NCBI GenBank assembly: GCA_024434115.1
Contig: QMIT01000012.1
Coordinates: forward strand, 110,580 to 174,579
Source: Chloroflexota bacterium
GTDB taxonomy: Bacteria > Chloroflexota > Anaerolineae > Aggregatilineales > J027
DNA: 64,000 bases
Direction: 5' to 3'
Shown: positions 44,793 to 52,705 of the stretch, piece by piece
Numbering within the stretch: the first letter of the stretch is position 1
How the letters are laid out: the number at the start of each line of letters is the position of its first letter
Notes under the pieces: model-generated
Database searches by the model: none
What the model saw: only the letters and a program-made list of their open reading frames with translations
Told to the model about the DNA's origin: nothing
Program-made: the position numbers and the translations under genes

Positions 44793-45393
44793 AACATCGC
44801 AGGGCTGTATGGAATATCTGGTTGATCCCGCTCAACTCGCCTTACAGTTAGCCGCCACTGTGCGGCTGGAAACAGGCATCCTATCTTCCAACACCATCTA
44901 CATATCTCAAGAAGGGGTGCAAAAAGTAGTGGTGGAATACCGCAAACGTCAGAAAACGGCGCTCTTTCTCGAAGGCACTGATGCACCGGTGATTATCCCG
45001 ATGCCAGATATGCTGCTATTCCGGCGCACCCATGATAAAGGCATTCCTGACTACCGCGTGTTTGCGGTCAAAGAACGTCCAACCGACCTAAAAGCCAAAC
45101 TGTTCCATGTACCGCTACCCAATATCTATGATGATGGCCGGGTCTGTTGGGGCAGTGTCCAACAGTTGCAGGTTCACCAGCTTATGGGCACTGATCTCAC
45201 GGAAGATTGGAAAATCCTGCTCGGCACACGTTTTGGTTCACATAATGCAGGTCGGCGCAGTAAAAGCCATCCCGATGACATTCGCAAAAAGTATCTGGCG
45301 ATGGAACAAGCCAAGACCCGCGTCTATCCCAAGTCTGATTTGATCCCTGCTAACCGCACGTTGGAAGATCTATTGGAAGGACTTCGCAAATGA
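44659..45393 (+). CDS. PRTRC system protein B (E2-like fold)
   Basis: The 244-residue protein has VYPFGVLMQRKTSQGCMEYL near the start and then FHVPLPNIYDDGRVCWGSVQ at about residues 148-167. P-x-P-N-(I/V)-Y-x-x-G-x-(I/V)-C-x-G is the signature of this family, which has been classed as a prokaryotic E2-like domain, with the Cys in the place of the conjugating cysteine. The ATG at 44659 has GAAAGG nine bases upstream, although it lies 134 bases inside protein F; a later ATG at 44731 is possible. Its stop overlaps the ThiF start (ATGA). Confidence 0.75.
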   Translation: MTLATPMPTVLQNASDGLTALSQLMRTEPLLTLKVYPFGVLMQRKTSQGCMEYLVDPAQLALQLAATVRLETGILSSNTIYISQEGVQKVVVEYRKRQKTALFLEGTDAPVIIPMPDMLLFRRTHDKGIPDYRVFAVKERPTDLKAKLFHVPLPNIYDDGRVCWGSVQQLQVHQLMGTDLTEDWKILLGTRFGSHNAGRRSKSHPDDIRKKYLAMEQAKTRVYPKSDLIPANRTLEDLLEGLRK

Positions 45394-46202
45394 AACTCTA
45401 TGCTTATGAAGGGGCATGGCAGATTGATCATCTACTCCTAGTGGGTGTGGGTGGAACGGGTTCGGCCCTAGCCCAAATTGTTGCCCGTATCCTGTGGCAG
45501 CGTCGGCAAATGGGCCAAAGTGTCCCGTTGTTACATCTCGTGGATCCCGACGTTGTTGAAGAAAAAAATGTGGGACGGCAGCACTTTTTGCCACTCGATA
45601 TCGGCATGGGCAAGGCTGAAGTCACAGCCCGCCGCCTGAGTTTGCTCTATGGGCTGTCAATTCTGTGGTCAAATGAGGCCTTTGATGCTGAGAAACACCT
45701 TCAACATGGCACGGTTTTGATTGGTTGTGTGGATAACCATATGGCACGACAAGCCCTCGTGAATGCGGCTGAAGGAATTACCTATTTCGATGTGGGTAAC
45801 GACCGCACTTTTGGGCAGGTCGTATGCGGTTCTACCGGGTCACTAGAAAAGGTCATGCGAGCCATCCAGCTGATGGAAAGTGATGAGCCATATGCTCGCC
45901 GCGAACACTACTATCCTTGTCAACATCTGCCCAACATCGCCTTGCTCTATCCTGAGTTGCTTCAACCTGAACCGCCAACCACTGAAACACAGCCTGACCT
46001 ATCCTGCGCGGAGCTAGTCATGGCCCAAAATCAGCACCTCCTCATCAACGATGCCGTAGCGATGGTGTGCAGCAGCTACCTCTATAAATTGATTAATCGT
46101 CAGCCTTTGACCACCTTCATGAGCCTAGTGGATTTGCACTCTCAAACCACTATTTCAAAACGCATTACCCCTGATGAACTACGTAATTCCTTACCAGCAT
46201 AA
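45390..46202 (+). CDS. PRTRC system ThiF protein (E1-like activating enzyme)
   Basis: The 270-residue protein is an E1-type adenylating domain. LLVGVGGTGSALAQIVARIL is the nucleotide-binding loop, LHLVDPDVVEEKNVGRQHFL holds the Asp and the Asn-x-x-Arg-x-x-Phe expected of ThiF/E1 proteins, and LIGCVDNHMARQAL the second Asp. The segment QPDLSCAELVMAQNQHLLIND matches the PRTRC ThiF end, where the Cys is the candidate catalytic residue. It would adenylate the C-terminal glycine of protein C. It overlaps protein B by 4 bases and ends the cassette. Confidence 0.85.
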   Translation: MKLYAYEGAWQIDHLLLVGVGGTGSALAQIVARILWQRRQMGQSVPLLHLVDPDVVEEKNVGRQHFLPLDIGMGKAEVTARRLSLLYGLSILWSNEAFDAEKHLQHGTVLIGCVDNHMARQALVNAAEGITYFDVGNDRTFGQVVCGSTGSLEKVMRAIQLMESDEPYARREHYYPCQHLPNIALLYPELLQPEPPTTETQPDLSCAELVMAQNQHLLINDAVAMVCSSYLYKLINRQPLTTFMSLVDLHSQTTISKRITPDELRNSLPA

Positions 46203-46330
46203 ATCCCCAATCCGACTAATCCCCTGTTCGTGACAGAGATAGCTGGATGTATTTCAGAACAGCACCCATCTTAGAATTCCTAACGAGTGCTATTGAACAG
46301 GATTAGATTCCTATCCTTTCCACCACTGAG

Positions 46331-46360
46331 AGACACGCCTATAAGCGCGTCTTTTGTTTT
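46331..46360 (+). terminator. Terminator-like hairpin between ThiF and the PP-loop gene
   Basis: AGACACGC and GCGCGTCT form an 8-base stem with one mismatch and a 6-base loop, followed by TTTTGTTTT. It is only 14 bases before the start of the next gene, so besides ending the PRTRC transcript it could act as an attenuator. The rest of the 170-base gap holds further weak stems (AGCAC/GTGCT). Confidence 0.6.
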
Positions 46361-46373
46361 CTGGGAGATCGCC

Positions 46374-47354
46374 ATGTTGACCTTAGATGAGTTAACCGAA
46401 AAAGTTGTCCTACCCAGTGAGATTGACCATGCTCTCAAAACGGGGTTTGATCTTGCTATCAGTATTTCGGGTGGAAAAGACTCTGATGCTATGGCCCGCC
46501 TCCTCCACCACATGCGTTTTCATCAGGCACGTGGTTGGAACGGACGCATCATTCTACTGCACGCCCATTTGGGCCGGGCTGAACACCAAATCACACCTCA
46601 GTATATTGCCCGTTTTGCCAACCAACTTGGGCTACTACTTCATATTGTGGATGGTGGTGATTTGGTAGATGTAATGAAAGCTCGAAAATTAAAGTTAGAA
46701 GGGCAGGGAAAACACGCTCCATTTTGGCCTTCGGCGCAAGCCAGATACTGCACATCTACCTGCAAGCGCGATAAGTTGAGTGCCTTCCTCCGCCATTGGT
46801 CAGGCAAAACGGGTCGAGTCATTTGTGCGATTGGACTGCGGGCCGCCGAATCCAACACCCGCGCACAAAAATCTATTTTTCAACCTCGTGAGGGGGTCAA
46901 TACGTCATCACGCATTGCCTACGATTGGTTGCCCGTCCATCATTTCACGACTGAGGAAATTTGGAACACAATTGGGTACGGCTTAGACGAACTTCAAGCC
47001 CTTCAAGCCCAATTCAAGGGCATGACACCTCATGAGGTTTTCCGAAGCAGCTTTAAGGCACATCCTGCCTATGGCCTCGGCAACGCAAGATTGTCATGTG
47101 GACTGTGCATTTTTGGCAATCTGGGGGATTTACGCAATGGGGCATCGCAAAATCCGGAAGTCTATCGGGAATATGTGCAGCTTGAAATTGAGTCAGGTTA
47201 TGCCTTCCAACCGCAGCGTTGGTTAGCTGACGTTGCGCCGGAATTACTTACACCCGAAATGCAAATCGCTTTCCAACGAGCCAAAGCACAACCGCCAAAA
47301 CAGCACCCTCTCCAAAATCCTCTATCTATACCACAGCAACTACCGCTGTTCTGA
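46374..47354 (+). CDS. PP-loop protein of the PAPS reductase family
   Basis: The 326-residue protein starts at the ATG at 46374 after GGGAGAT. SISGGKDSDAMARLLHHM is the PP-loop (SGGKDS) that binds ATP-like substrates. CTSTCKRDKLSAFLR, CAIGLRAAESNTRA and LSCGLCIFGNLGDL supply cysteines that may bind a metal cluster or carry sulfur. Relatives are found in phages and in DNA-phosphorothioation (DndC), but no other dnd gene is here. The C-terminus is QLPLF, again like a beta-clamp peptide. Its substrate is unknown; tRNA or DNA sulfur modification is possible. Confidence 0.75.
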   Translation: MLTLDELTEKVVLPSEIDHALKTGFDLAISISGGKDSDAMARLLHHMRFHQARGWNGRIILLHAHLGRAEHQITPQYIARFANQLGLLLHIVDGGDLVDVMKARKLKLEGQGKHAPFWPSAQARYCTSTCKRDKLSAFLRHWSGKTGRVICAIGLRAAESNTRAQKSIFQPREGVNTSSRIAYDWLPVHHFTTEEIWNTIGYGLDELQALQAQFKGMTPHEVFRSSFKAHPAYGLGNARLSCGLCIFGNLGDLRNGASQNPEVYREYVQLEIESGYAFQPQRWLADVAPELLTPEMQIAFQRAKAQPPKQHPLQNPLSIPQQLPLF

Positions 47355-47429
47355 ATCGTCGTTTGGCTGACGAAACTGTGGCGTCGTCCTTGGGCCATCT
47401 GAACATACACCGCTTCAGTGGCACTCTTG

Positions 47430-47663
47430 GGCAGCATGGGCTGCCCCGAACGCCGCCGCGTTCCGACATTTTTGCCCCCCATCTTTGAAAAACCGCCGCC
47501 GCACAGGGCAAAAATGGAGCAAGCCTAACAGCTTGCCCCTGCACGTGCCGTACAGGGGGGTATGCGTTCCCTCGTCACGCATCACTTCCTGCGGAAGTGG
47601 TGATGGCCGGGACTAACCTTCGGTTATCCCATGCCACCCAACCGATCACTTGAGCCAGTGATC
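47430..47663. other. Stem-rich non-coding region before the mobilization genes, candidate oriT or RNA
   Basis: No gene lies between 47355 and 47834. Perfect stems follow one another: GGGCAGC/GCTGCCC near 47430-47447, CATTTTTGCCC (47467-47477) with GGGCAAAAATG (47506-47516), GCAAGC (47519-47524) with GCTTGC (47531-47536), CCCCTG/CAGGGG (47536-47558), CACTTCC/GGAAGTG (47583-47599), TAACC/GGTTA at about 47615-47627, and GATCACT (47644-47650) with AGTGATC (47657-47663). Origins of transfer usually lie just upstream of relaxosome genes and carry inverted repeats; here those genes begin at 47835. A nick site cannot be named. Confidence 0.45.
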
Positions 47664-47834
47664 ATAAAATGCCGAAAATTTCCCCGCTGATGTCATAAAA
47701 CATCCCGCGTGCATCACCTTTGTTCCTATACAATGTCACTATCCTCATAAAAACAAGTCTATAACTTCAGATTCCTATCCCTCTCAAAGCCTATACTGCC
47801 GCCAGATTAGCGTTGCTATCTGGAAAGGAAATCC

Positions 47835-48284
47835 ATGCAAGAAGATTATCAACTCAACAGCGATTTGGACTTTCGCTATACCCATCGCAGCAGTATCAGC
47901 ATGACTCAAGCCATGTGGGAAAAACTGTGCCAAGTCGTCACCAATCGCCGCGACCCCAAATTCAAAACCAGCGATGCAGTACGGGAGGCCATTCGGCTTT
48001 ATCTCGATAACGAAGAAGACTTGATTGGTAGCCGCAAACATTTCAGCAAATCCCTGCAACGCAGTTTGAGCTTACATGAACAAACTATGCTATTCAGCAT
48101 TCATGCCCTCCTGCTGCTGGTGGCACGATTGTTCGTTTACATCATCAAAAACCGCGATGGGCGTGATGTCGACCCGATGTGGTTAATTGAAAGCTCGATT
48201 GTGGATAGCAAAAAACTATCCAAACGCCTGATCGAAGCAGCTAATGCCGTTCGTAAAGATGAGACTATTCAGCCGGAATCGTAG
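47835..48284 (+). CDS. Ribbon-helix-helix-like protein, probable relaxosome accessory factor
   Basis: The 149-residue protein has a CopG/Arc-like N-terminal part: RYTHRSSISMTQAMWEKLCQVV, then FKTSDAVREAIRLYLDNEED, which is the strand-helix-helix of ribbon-helix-helix DNA binders. A hydrophobic helix (FSIHALLLLVARLFVYII) and a charged helix follow. It stops three bases before the relaxase candidate and is preceded by the stem-rich region, so oriT binding is a reasonable role. The start lies after GGAAAGGAAATCC; a stem CCAGAT/ATCTGG (47802-47823) covers this ribosome site and may regulate it. Confidence 0.65.
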   Translation: MQEDYQLNSDLDFRYTHRSSISMTQAMWEKLCQVVTNRRDPKFKTSDAVREAIRLYLDNEEDLIGSRKHFSKSLQRSLSLHEQTMLFSIHALLLLVARLFVYIIKNRDGRDVDPMWLIESSIVDSKKLSKRLIEAANAVRKDETIQPES

Positions 48285-48287
48285 TCT

Positions 48288-49121
48288 ATGGCAAAAGCCA
48301 AGGAAAAACGCGAACGGCGCGGCACCATCTGGTCCAACTTGCGCTGGATACATCCTGAACGCACCGGTTACGGGACAGGGATGCAGTCCCTCAAAGAGAA
48401 GTTGCGGTATTTCACGTACAGAGATGACCGCGATGCCAAAGCGCCAGCGGGTGGGCGGCGTTGGGTCAATCACGGATTGGGTGGGACACACCGCGAAATC
48501 CTAGAGAACTGTCAGACACTAACCAGTGATGATCGCCTCGCATGGAGTGTCATGCTCAGTCCCAAGCCACGCCTGATGGCACTCATTGAGCAGGAAACAG
48601 AGCGCCGCGAATTTCTGGAAAACTTGACCGAAGAAGTGGTCGAGCAGTGGTTTGAAGCACGGGGTTATGTTGCCCCCCTCTACAGCTATGTGACCCATGA
48701 TCGTTCGACTTCAGAGGAGGGTTTGCAGATGTTACATACCCACATCATCCTGCCGGGAACGGTTGAAACTTCCGCTGGGCGCGAACGGTTTGATAACCGC
48801 CCCACTGATCTGCGTGAGTTCAATGAACTGGTCGAAGACCTCTTTGAACTACACATGGATCAACAACTAGGAAAAGAGTGGCGGACACAGTGGGCTGCCA
48901 TTCAACGTGAGGAGCATCTCAAGAAGTATTTCCAAGCGATGCAGGGGGAGGCACTTCTCACTAACCTACCCGAACTCGCCGAACAACTCTATGAGCAAGG
49001 CTTCTCCGTCGAGCAAATCCCGCCGCATGTCACCACCATAGATACCTTCAATGAATGGCTGGCCTCACTTGACCATAACAAGAACAGCCTTGATGCATGG
49101 TTTGGACGGGAGGCGCGATGA
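48288..49121 (+). CDS. Relaxase-like HUH nuclease candidate
   Basis: The 277-residue protein has VTHDRSTSEEGLQMLHTHII at about residues 140-159. This is the metal-binding HD...HxH pattern (motif III) of HUH relaxases, with His-Thr-His before a hydrophobic strand. Candidate catalytic tyrosines lie just before it (APLYSYVTH) and in the N-terminal part (LRYFTYRDDRD). It is much shorter than most relaxases and has no helicase or primase domain. The position between a ribbon-helix-helix protein and VirD4 supports mobilization. I do not recognise the MOB family. Confidence 0.6.
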   Translation: MAKAKEKRERRGTIWSNLRWIHPERTGYGTGMQSLKEKLRYFTYRDDRDAKAPAGGRRWVNHGLGGTHREILENCQTLTSDDRLAWSVMLSPKPRLMALIEQETERREFLENLTEEVVEQWFEARGYVAPLYSYVTHDRSTSEEGLQMLHTHIILPGTVETSAGRERFDNRPTDLREFNELVEDLFELHMDQQLGKEWRTQWAAIQREEHLKKYFQAMQGEALLTNLPELAEQLYEQGFSVEQIPPHVTTIDTFNEWLASLDHNKNSLDAWFGREAR

Positions 49122-49312
49122 GACAAATGCATCAGCCCGCCTGTGTGGGTGCATTGATTATAGGTATCACTTTTAATGTCACCCTGAGCCTTCTTGGAAT
49201 GGCTGGGATGCCACTAACTGATGCCCTCTATTTGGCTGCCATTGTAGTCATCCTCATCTGTTCAGCAACCGTACACCTGCTCCTCCGGCGCAATCGAAAG
49301 GATGGGGCTTAA
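49118..49312 (+). CDS. Small membrane protein between relaxase and coupling protein
   Basis: The 64-residue protein starts at the ATG at 49118, overlapping the relaxase stop (ATGA). It has two membrane helices (ACVGALIIGITFNVTLSLLG and LYLAAIVVILICSATVHLLL) and a basic end (RRNRKDG). Its stop overlaps the ATG of the coupling protein (TAATG). The position suggests a membrane partner of the coupling protein, but no family is recognised. Confidence 0.65.
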   Translation: MRQMHQPACVGALIIGITFNVTLSLLGMAGMPLTDALYLAAIVVILICSATVHLLLRRNRKDGA

Positions 49313-51333
49313 TGTATTTCAAGCTGTTCACCGATGGGCAGACCTTGCTCGGCAGTCCTTTCCTGATTGCACCCCTCTTGTGCCTGCTGCCAATATTGGT
49401 TATCGGCTTTGCATGGCATTTAGGGGCAGATATCCGTCGCAGTGAAGCAGGTAGGCAGTCAAGTCATGGGTCACGAGTGGTGCTGCACCTGTCCGTCACC
49501 CTGATCGTATCCTTCATCTATATAGGCGTCGCCAGCTATTTTGCGGTGGTACGTGGTTACAGTACCGACCTGACGGGTTTTCTCGAAATGGTGGTCGGGC
49601 AGCCGCCCCGTTATATCAATCAGCCACGCATCCTCATTTTTGCCATTGGGCATTGGATCACCCTCTTTCTGGTGAACATGGTCATCTACCAGAACTTGCA
49701 GCCGGGTGGCTGGCTGCGGCAGAAACTTGATCAACAGCGCAATCCGCGTGTCCAGCGTGGTGAACTTGGGTCATCCCATTTTTGCACCCACCGCGAGTAT
49801 AAACGCTATCGCCGATCCGATTTAGAAGGTATGACCTTCTACGGCGCTTTCTGGGGGGAGCGGAAAATGCGACTGGATGCGGGTCAGGGTATGTTTTGTC
49901 TCAATGGCGAAGACGCAGCACGCGGTATTTTGGCATTGGGTGGCCCGGGGTCAGGTAAATCACAGGGAGTGATTCTCCCTGCCATTGCCGATAACATGAT
50001 GAACCGCCACAGCTTGATTGTGGCTGACCCACAAGGGGAACTCAAACATCACATCCTCAAATATGCACGGGTGACCGGACATCTGGTCGTGATTCATGAC
50101 CCCACCGGTACGGATTCACCGCGCTTTAATCTGGCTGAGAACATTCAAACCGTTTCCGATGCACGTGCCATCGCGGACGTGCTGGTTCCATCGGCGCAAG
50201 GCGATAACAAGTTCTGGTCAGACAGTGCCGCCGCGTTGCTGGCCGCCTGTCTCATCCGTTATAGCAATCTGGGCGAAATTTATGAAGCACTCAAAGACCT
50301 CAAGGTGATGGCTAGTGACTTTGGCAAAAAAGTAGACGACGCTGCGCTGCTGGCAAACTCGTTTATTGCCAGTGTCAATTCCGATGGCAAGGTGGCCTCC
50401 AATGTCGTGGCGACACTCGCCACTGCCCTGACAGGCTGGGCTTCGATTGATGTGCGTCAGAATACGGGTGCCAGTGATTTTGATGCTGACCTGATTGTGC
50501 AGCAGCCAACAGTCGTGGTGCTGACCTGCCCCGGACGGATGCGGGCAGTCTACGCCTCCTATCTGGGCGCAGTCCTCCGCAAACTGATGCTGGACTTGGA
50601 TACCATCGGGGAAGCCAATCAGGGGCCGCTACCCATGCCTGTCAATATCATCTTGGATGAGTTCCCGACACTCGGCAGGCTTGATAGCCTTGTCGCGGAT
50701 GTGAACCTTGTCCGTAAGCGGCGGATCAGCATCTTGATTGCCGCCCAAACCAAAGGGCAGTTCCACCTCATTTATGGTAACGATGGTACACAGGCCCTTT
50801 TTACAGGTCTGGCAACCCAAATTGTCTATGGCGGGTGCGATGCGGAAACTGCTGAGTTCTACAGCCGCGCTTCTGGTACTGCGACCCAGCAGGATGGGGA
50901 CAAAGACCACCCCACCTATCGCAGTCGGCCTTTACTGACAGTGGACGAAGTGATCACCCCACAGGCAGGGAACGCCACCCTTTTTGCGCGCTACGTTGAT
51001 CCCGGTTATGCCACCCAGATTATCCTGACCTGCCGCTTGACCCGCCTCTATGAGCGTAAAGACTGGGCAGCACATCTCAAAAATAATGTGGAACGTGAAC
51101 CGCTACTGTTAGAACGTGGCATCACGATTCGTTTGATTGACGCACTCAATATGCAGGCTAGACCTCCCATGCGTCCTAGCCTTGACGCCCATTTTGATGC
51201 CATTTATCAGAAAAGCCAGAAATTACCCATCGAGCAGCGAGCGCAGGCCAGTGATGATCTCTTAGCAGCCGTCGCCCCCAACCATCAGGTGTTTAATGCG
51301 AGTTTGAAGGATTTACGGAGAGCCGGAGCATGA
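49312..51333 (+). CDS. Type IV coupling protein (VirD4/TraG family)
   Basis: The 673-residue ATPase links the relaxosome to the secretion channel. Three N-terminal membrane helices are visible (PFLIAPLLCLLPILVIGFAW; VVLHLSVTLIVSFIYIGVAS; FAIGHWITLFLVNMVIYQ). The motor domain has ALGGPGSGKSQGVILPAI (Walker A), VADPQGELKHHIL, and NIILDEFPTLGRLDSLVADV with Walker B, then RRISILIAAQTKGQFHLIYG. All of this is typical of TraG/VirD4. Its presence means the element can use a type IV secretion system, its own or another's. It is coupled to its neighbours at both ends. Confidence 0.93.
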   Translation: MYFKLFTDGQTLLGSPFLIAPLLCLLPILVIGFAWHLGADIRRSEAGRQSSHGSRVVLHLSVTLIVSFIYIGVASYFAVVRGYSTDLTGFLEMVVGQPPRYINQPRILIFAIGHWITLFLVNMVIYQNLQPGGWLRQKLDQQRNPRVQRGELGSSHFCTHREYKRYRRSDLEGMTFYGAFWGERKMRLDAGQGMFCLNGEDAARGILALGGPGSGKSQGVILPAIADNMMNRHSLIVADPQGELKHHILKYARVTGHLVVIHDPTGTDSPRFNLAENIQTVSDARAIADVLVPSAQGDNKFWSDSAAALLAACLIRYSNLGEIYEALKDLKVMASDFGKKVDDAALLANSFIASVNSDGKVASNVVATLATALTGWASIDVRQNTGASDFDADLIVQQPTVVVLTCPGRMRAVYASYLGAVLRKLMLDLDTIGEANQGPLPMPVNIILDEFPTLGRLDSLVADVNLVRKRRISILIAAQTKGQFHLIYGNDGTQALFTGLATQIVYGGCDAETAEFYSRASGTATQQDGDKDHPTYRSRPLLTVDEVITPQAGNATLFARYVDPGYATQIILTCRLTRLYERKDWAAHLKNNVEREPLLLERGITIRLIDALNMQARPPMRPSLDAHFDAIYQKSQKLPIEQRAQASDDLLAAVAPNHQVFNASLKDLRRAGA

Positions 51334-51659
51334 ATAAACAAACCACCGTTCGGGCAGTCGCCCGCAAAACTGGGCACACCTACTTTGAGGTACAAACCAT
51401 GCTGGAAGCATTGCTTGAAGTATGGGCGGATGCACTAGTGAACGGTGAGCAAATTTCCATTCAGGATTTTCTGAGCATTAAGGTTACACAAATGAAAACC
51501 CATCGGCGTGGCAAATTGCTGCATCATCGAGAGAACACTCCCATGCCAAAAGTGGCTTATCGCGTGGATGCGCGGATGAGCAATGTTCTGAAACAACAAC
51601 TAAGGAAGGAAAATTTACAAAGCGGGTCTTCAAAGAGTGGCGTCAAGAAAAATGATTAA
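51330..51659 (+). CDS. HU/IHF-family DNA-bending protein
   Basis: The 109-residue protein matches HU over most of its length: VRAVARKTGHTYFEVQTMLEALLEVW (helices 1 and 2), GEQISIQDFLSIKVTQMK (strands), then the arm, where KVAYRVDARMSNVLKQQL replaces the usual PAxxVxFKPGKxLK. The Arg/Lys-rich tail extends it. It may bend oriT, or help recombination. It overlaps the coupling-protein stop by 4 bases and is the last gene of the mobilization operon. Confidence 0.8.
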   Translation: MNKQTTVRAVARKTGHTYFEVQTMLEALLEVWADALVNGEQISIQDFLSIKVTQMKTHRRGKLLHHRENTPMPKVAYRVDARMSNVLKQQLRKENLQSGSSKSGVKKND

Positions 51660-51686
51660 ATACAGGATAATGATTCTGCAGCACTG

Positions 51687-52616
51687 CTATGCGAAAATCT
51701 GGATCCTATATGGTTGGAGGGTGACGGAACCTTCACTAATCTTGAATATGTCTGGATAATCTTTCAGCCAAGCAGATAGTTTCCTATTCCCAAAGTGGCT
51801 TTTATAATCACTGTTTAACTCTCGTAGAACCTTGCCAAATTCCGTTAAGGGCACTGAATCAAAGCGTCTTTTTGTCTCCCAATAAGCCATTACCAAGAGA
51901 AAAGAGCGAACGTATTTGGGATTTCTTCGAATCCTTTGACCACCAATTTCGAGATACCAATCAAAATTATGTAGCCATTGGAGTAGCTGGTATTTTCCAA
52001 ATCTCTTTTCGTAATTAGGGTCAAACTCGTGTAGCTTAATGCCAAGTTCGCTTAGGGTTATCCAATTAGCTTGAGTTTTTAACAAATTGATACAGACCAA
52101 CTGCAATATGCGCCAAAACTCCCTTACCTGATTTGGTGGAATAGGGTTGTGTTTTTGTCTCTGCTTGAGTTCGTCATTCAGATCTTCCAAATAGAAGATT
52201 TGATTGCAAAGGTTATGCAGGGCTTTGGATATTTTTTCCCGACCACCGATAATAATAACCTGTTTACCTCGCTCTTGGATTAGTTGACACGCTGAAGCGA
52301 AATCACCATCATTTGAGACGAGTGCCAAGATATCCGCTTTATCTTCAGAAAAATTGGGGGCTATGATTTCACCAAGCTCCACCAATAAACGATGGTCTGT
52401 AGCATTTTTTCCGACGCGATCTACCTGTACATACTCAACTCCCAGCACTGGTTTTTCATACCATGAGGAAAGTGGGGCTAATTTCCAGTCCCCGTAGGCA
52501 CGGCAGATATCCAAGGTTCCGTAATACTCGGATAACTTCATTATTTGTTCTACATAGCCTAACTGCGTATTATCGGCATCAATCAATATAGCGACATGCT
52601 CAGTTAAGTTGATCAC
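51687..52616 (-). CDS. NYN-domain nuclease with OST-HTH/LOTUS domains
   Basis: The 309-residue protein starts with GTG at 52616 (AAAGGA five bases upstream). The N-terminal NYN/LabA-like PIN domain shows VAILIDADNTQL, ADILALVSNDGDFASACQLI and GKQVIIIGG, with the three acidic residues expected for metal-dependent RNase activity. Two winged-helix OST-HTH (LOTUS) units follow (WITLSELGIKLHEFDPNYEKRFG and PLTEFGKVLRELNSDYKSHFG, each before a strand). LOTUS domains bind RNA. It may cleave RNA in defence or regulation. It lies where the PIN toxin of the upstream antitoxin should be. Confidence 0.8.
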   Translation of the reverse strand: MINLTEHVAILIDADNTQLGYVEQIMKLSEYYGTLDICRAYGDWKLAPLSSWYEKPVLGVEYVQVDRVGKNATDHRLLVELGEIIAPNFSEDKADILALVSNDGDFASACQLIQERGKQVIIIGGREKISKALHNLCNQIFYLEDLNDELKQRQKHNPIPPNQVREFWRILQLVCINLLKTQANWITLSELGIKLHEFDPNYEKRFGKYQLLQWLHNFDWYLEIGGQRIRRNPKYVRSFLLVMAYWETKRRFDSVPLTEFGKVLRELNSDYKSHFGNRKLSAWLKDYPDIFKISEGSVTLQPYRIQIFA

Positions 52617-52661
52617 GGTGTTCCTTTGAGAGAACTAATCAAGGTAATGATAATCAAGTGA

Positions 52662-52700
52662 TCAAGTCACATGATCTAATATCGCGGTATAGTGGCTCAT
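52662..52700 (-). pseudogene. Remnant of a PIN-domain toxin gene
   Basis: Five bases after the antitoxin stop a 12-codon frame reads MSHYTAILDHVT and stops. Toxins of this antitoxin family commonly begin with M-(S/A)-x-(Y/F)-T-(A/V)-(I/V)-L-D-A and go on to the rest of the PIN domain, so only the first strand remains. The break lies in the repetitive sequence GTGACTTGATCACTTGAT. Confidence 0.5.
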
Positions 52701-52705
52701 GGCAG

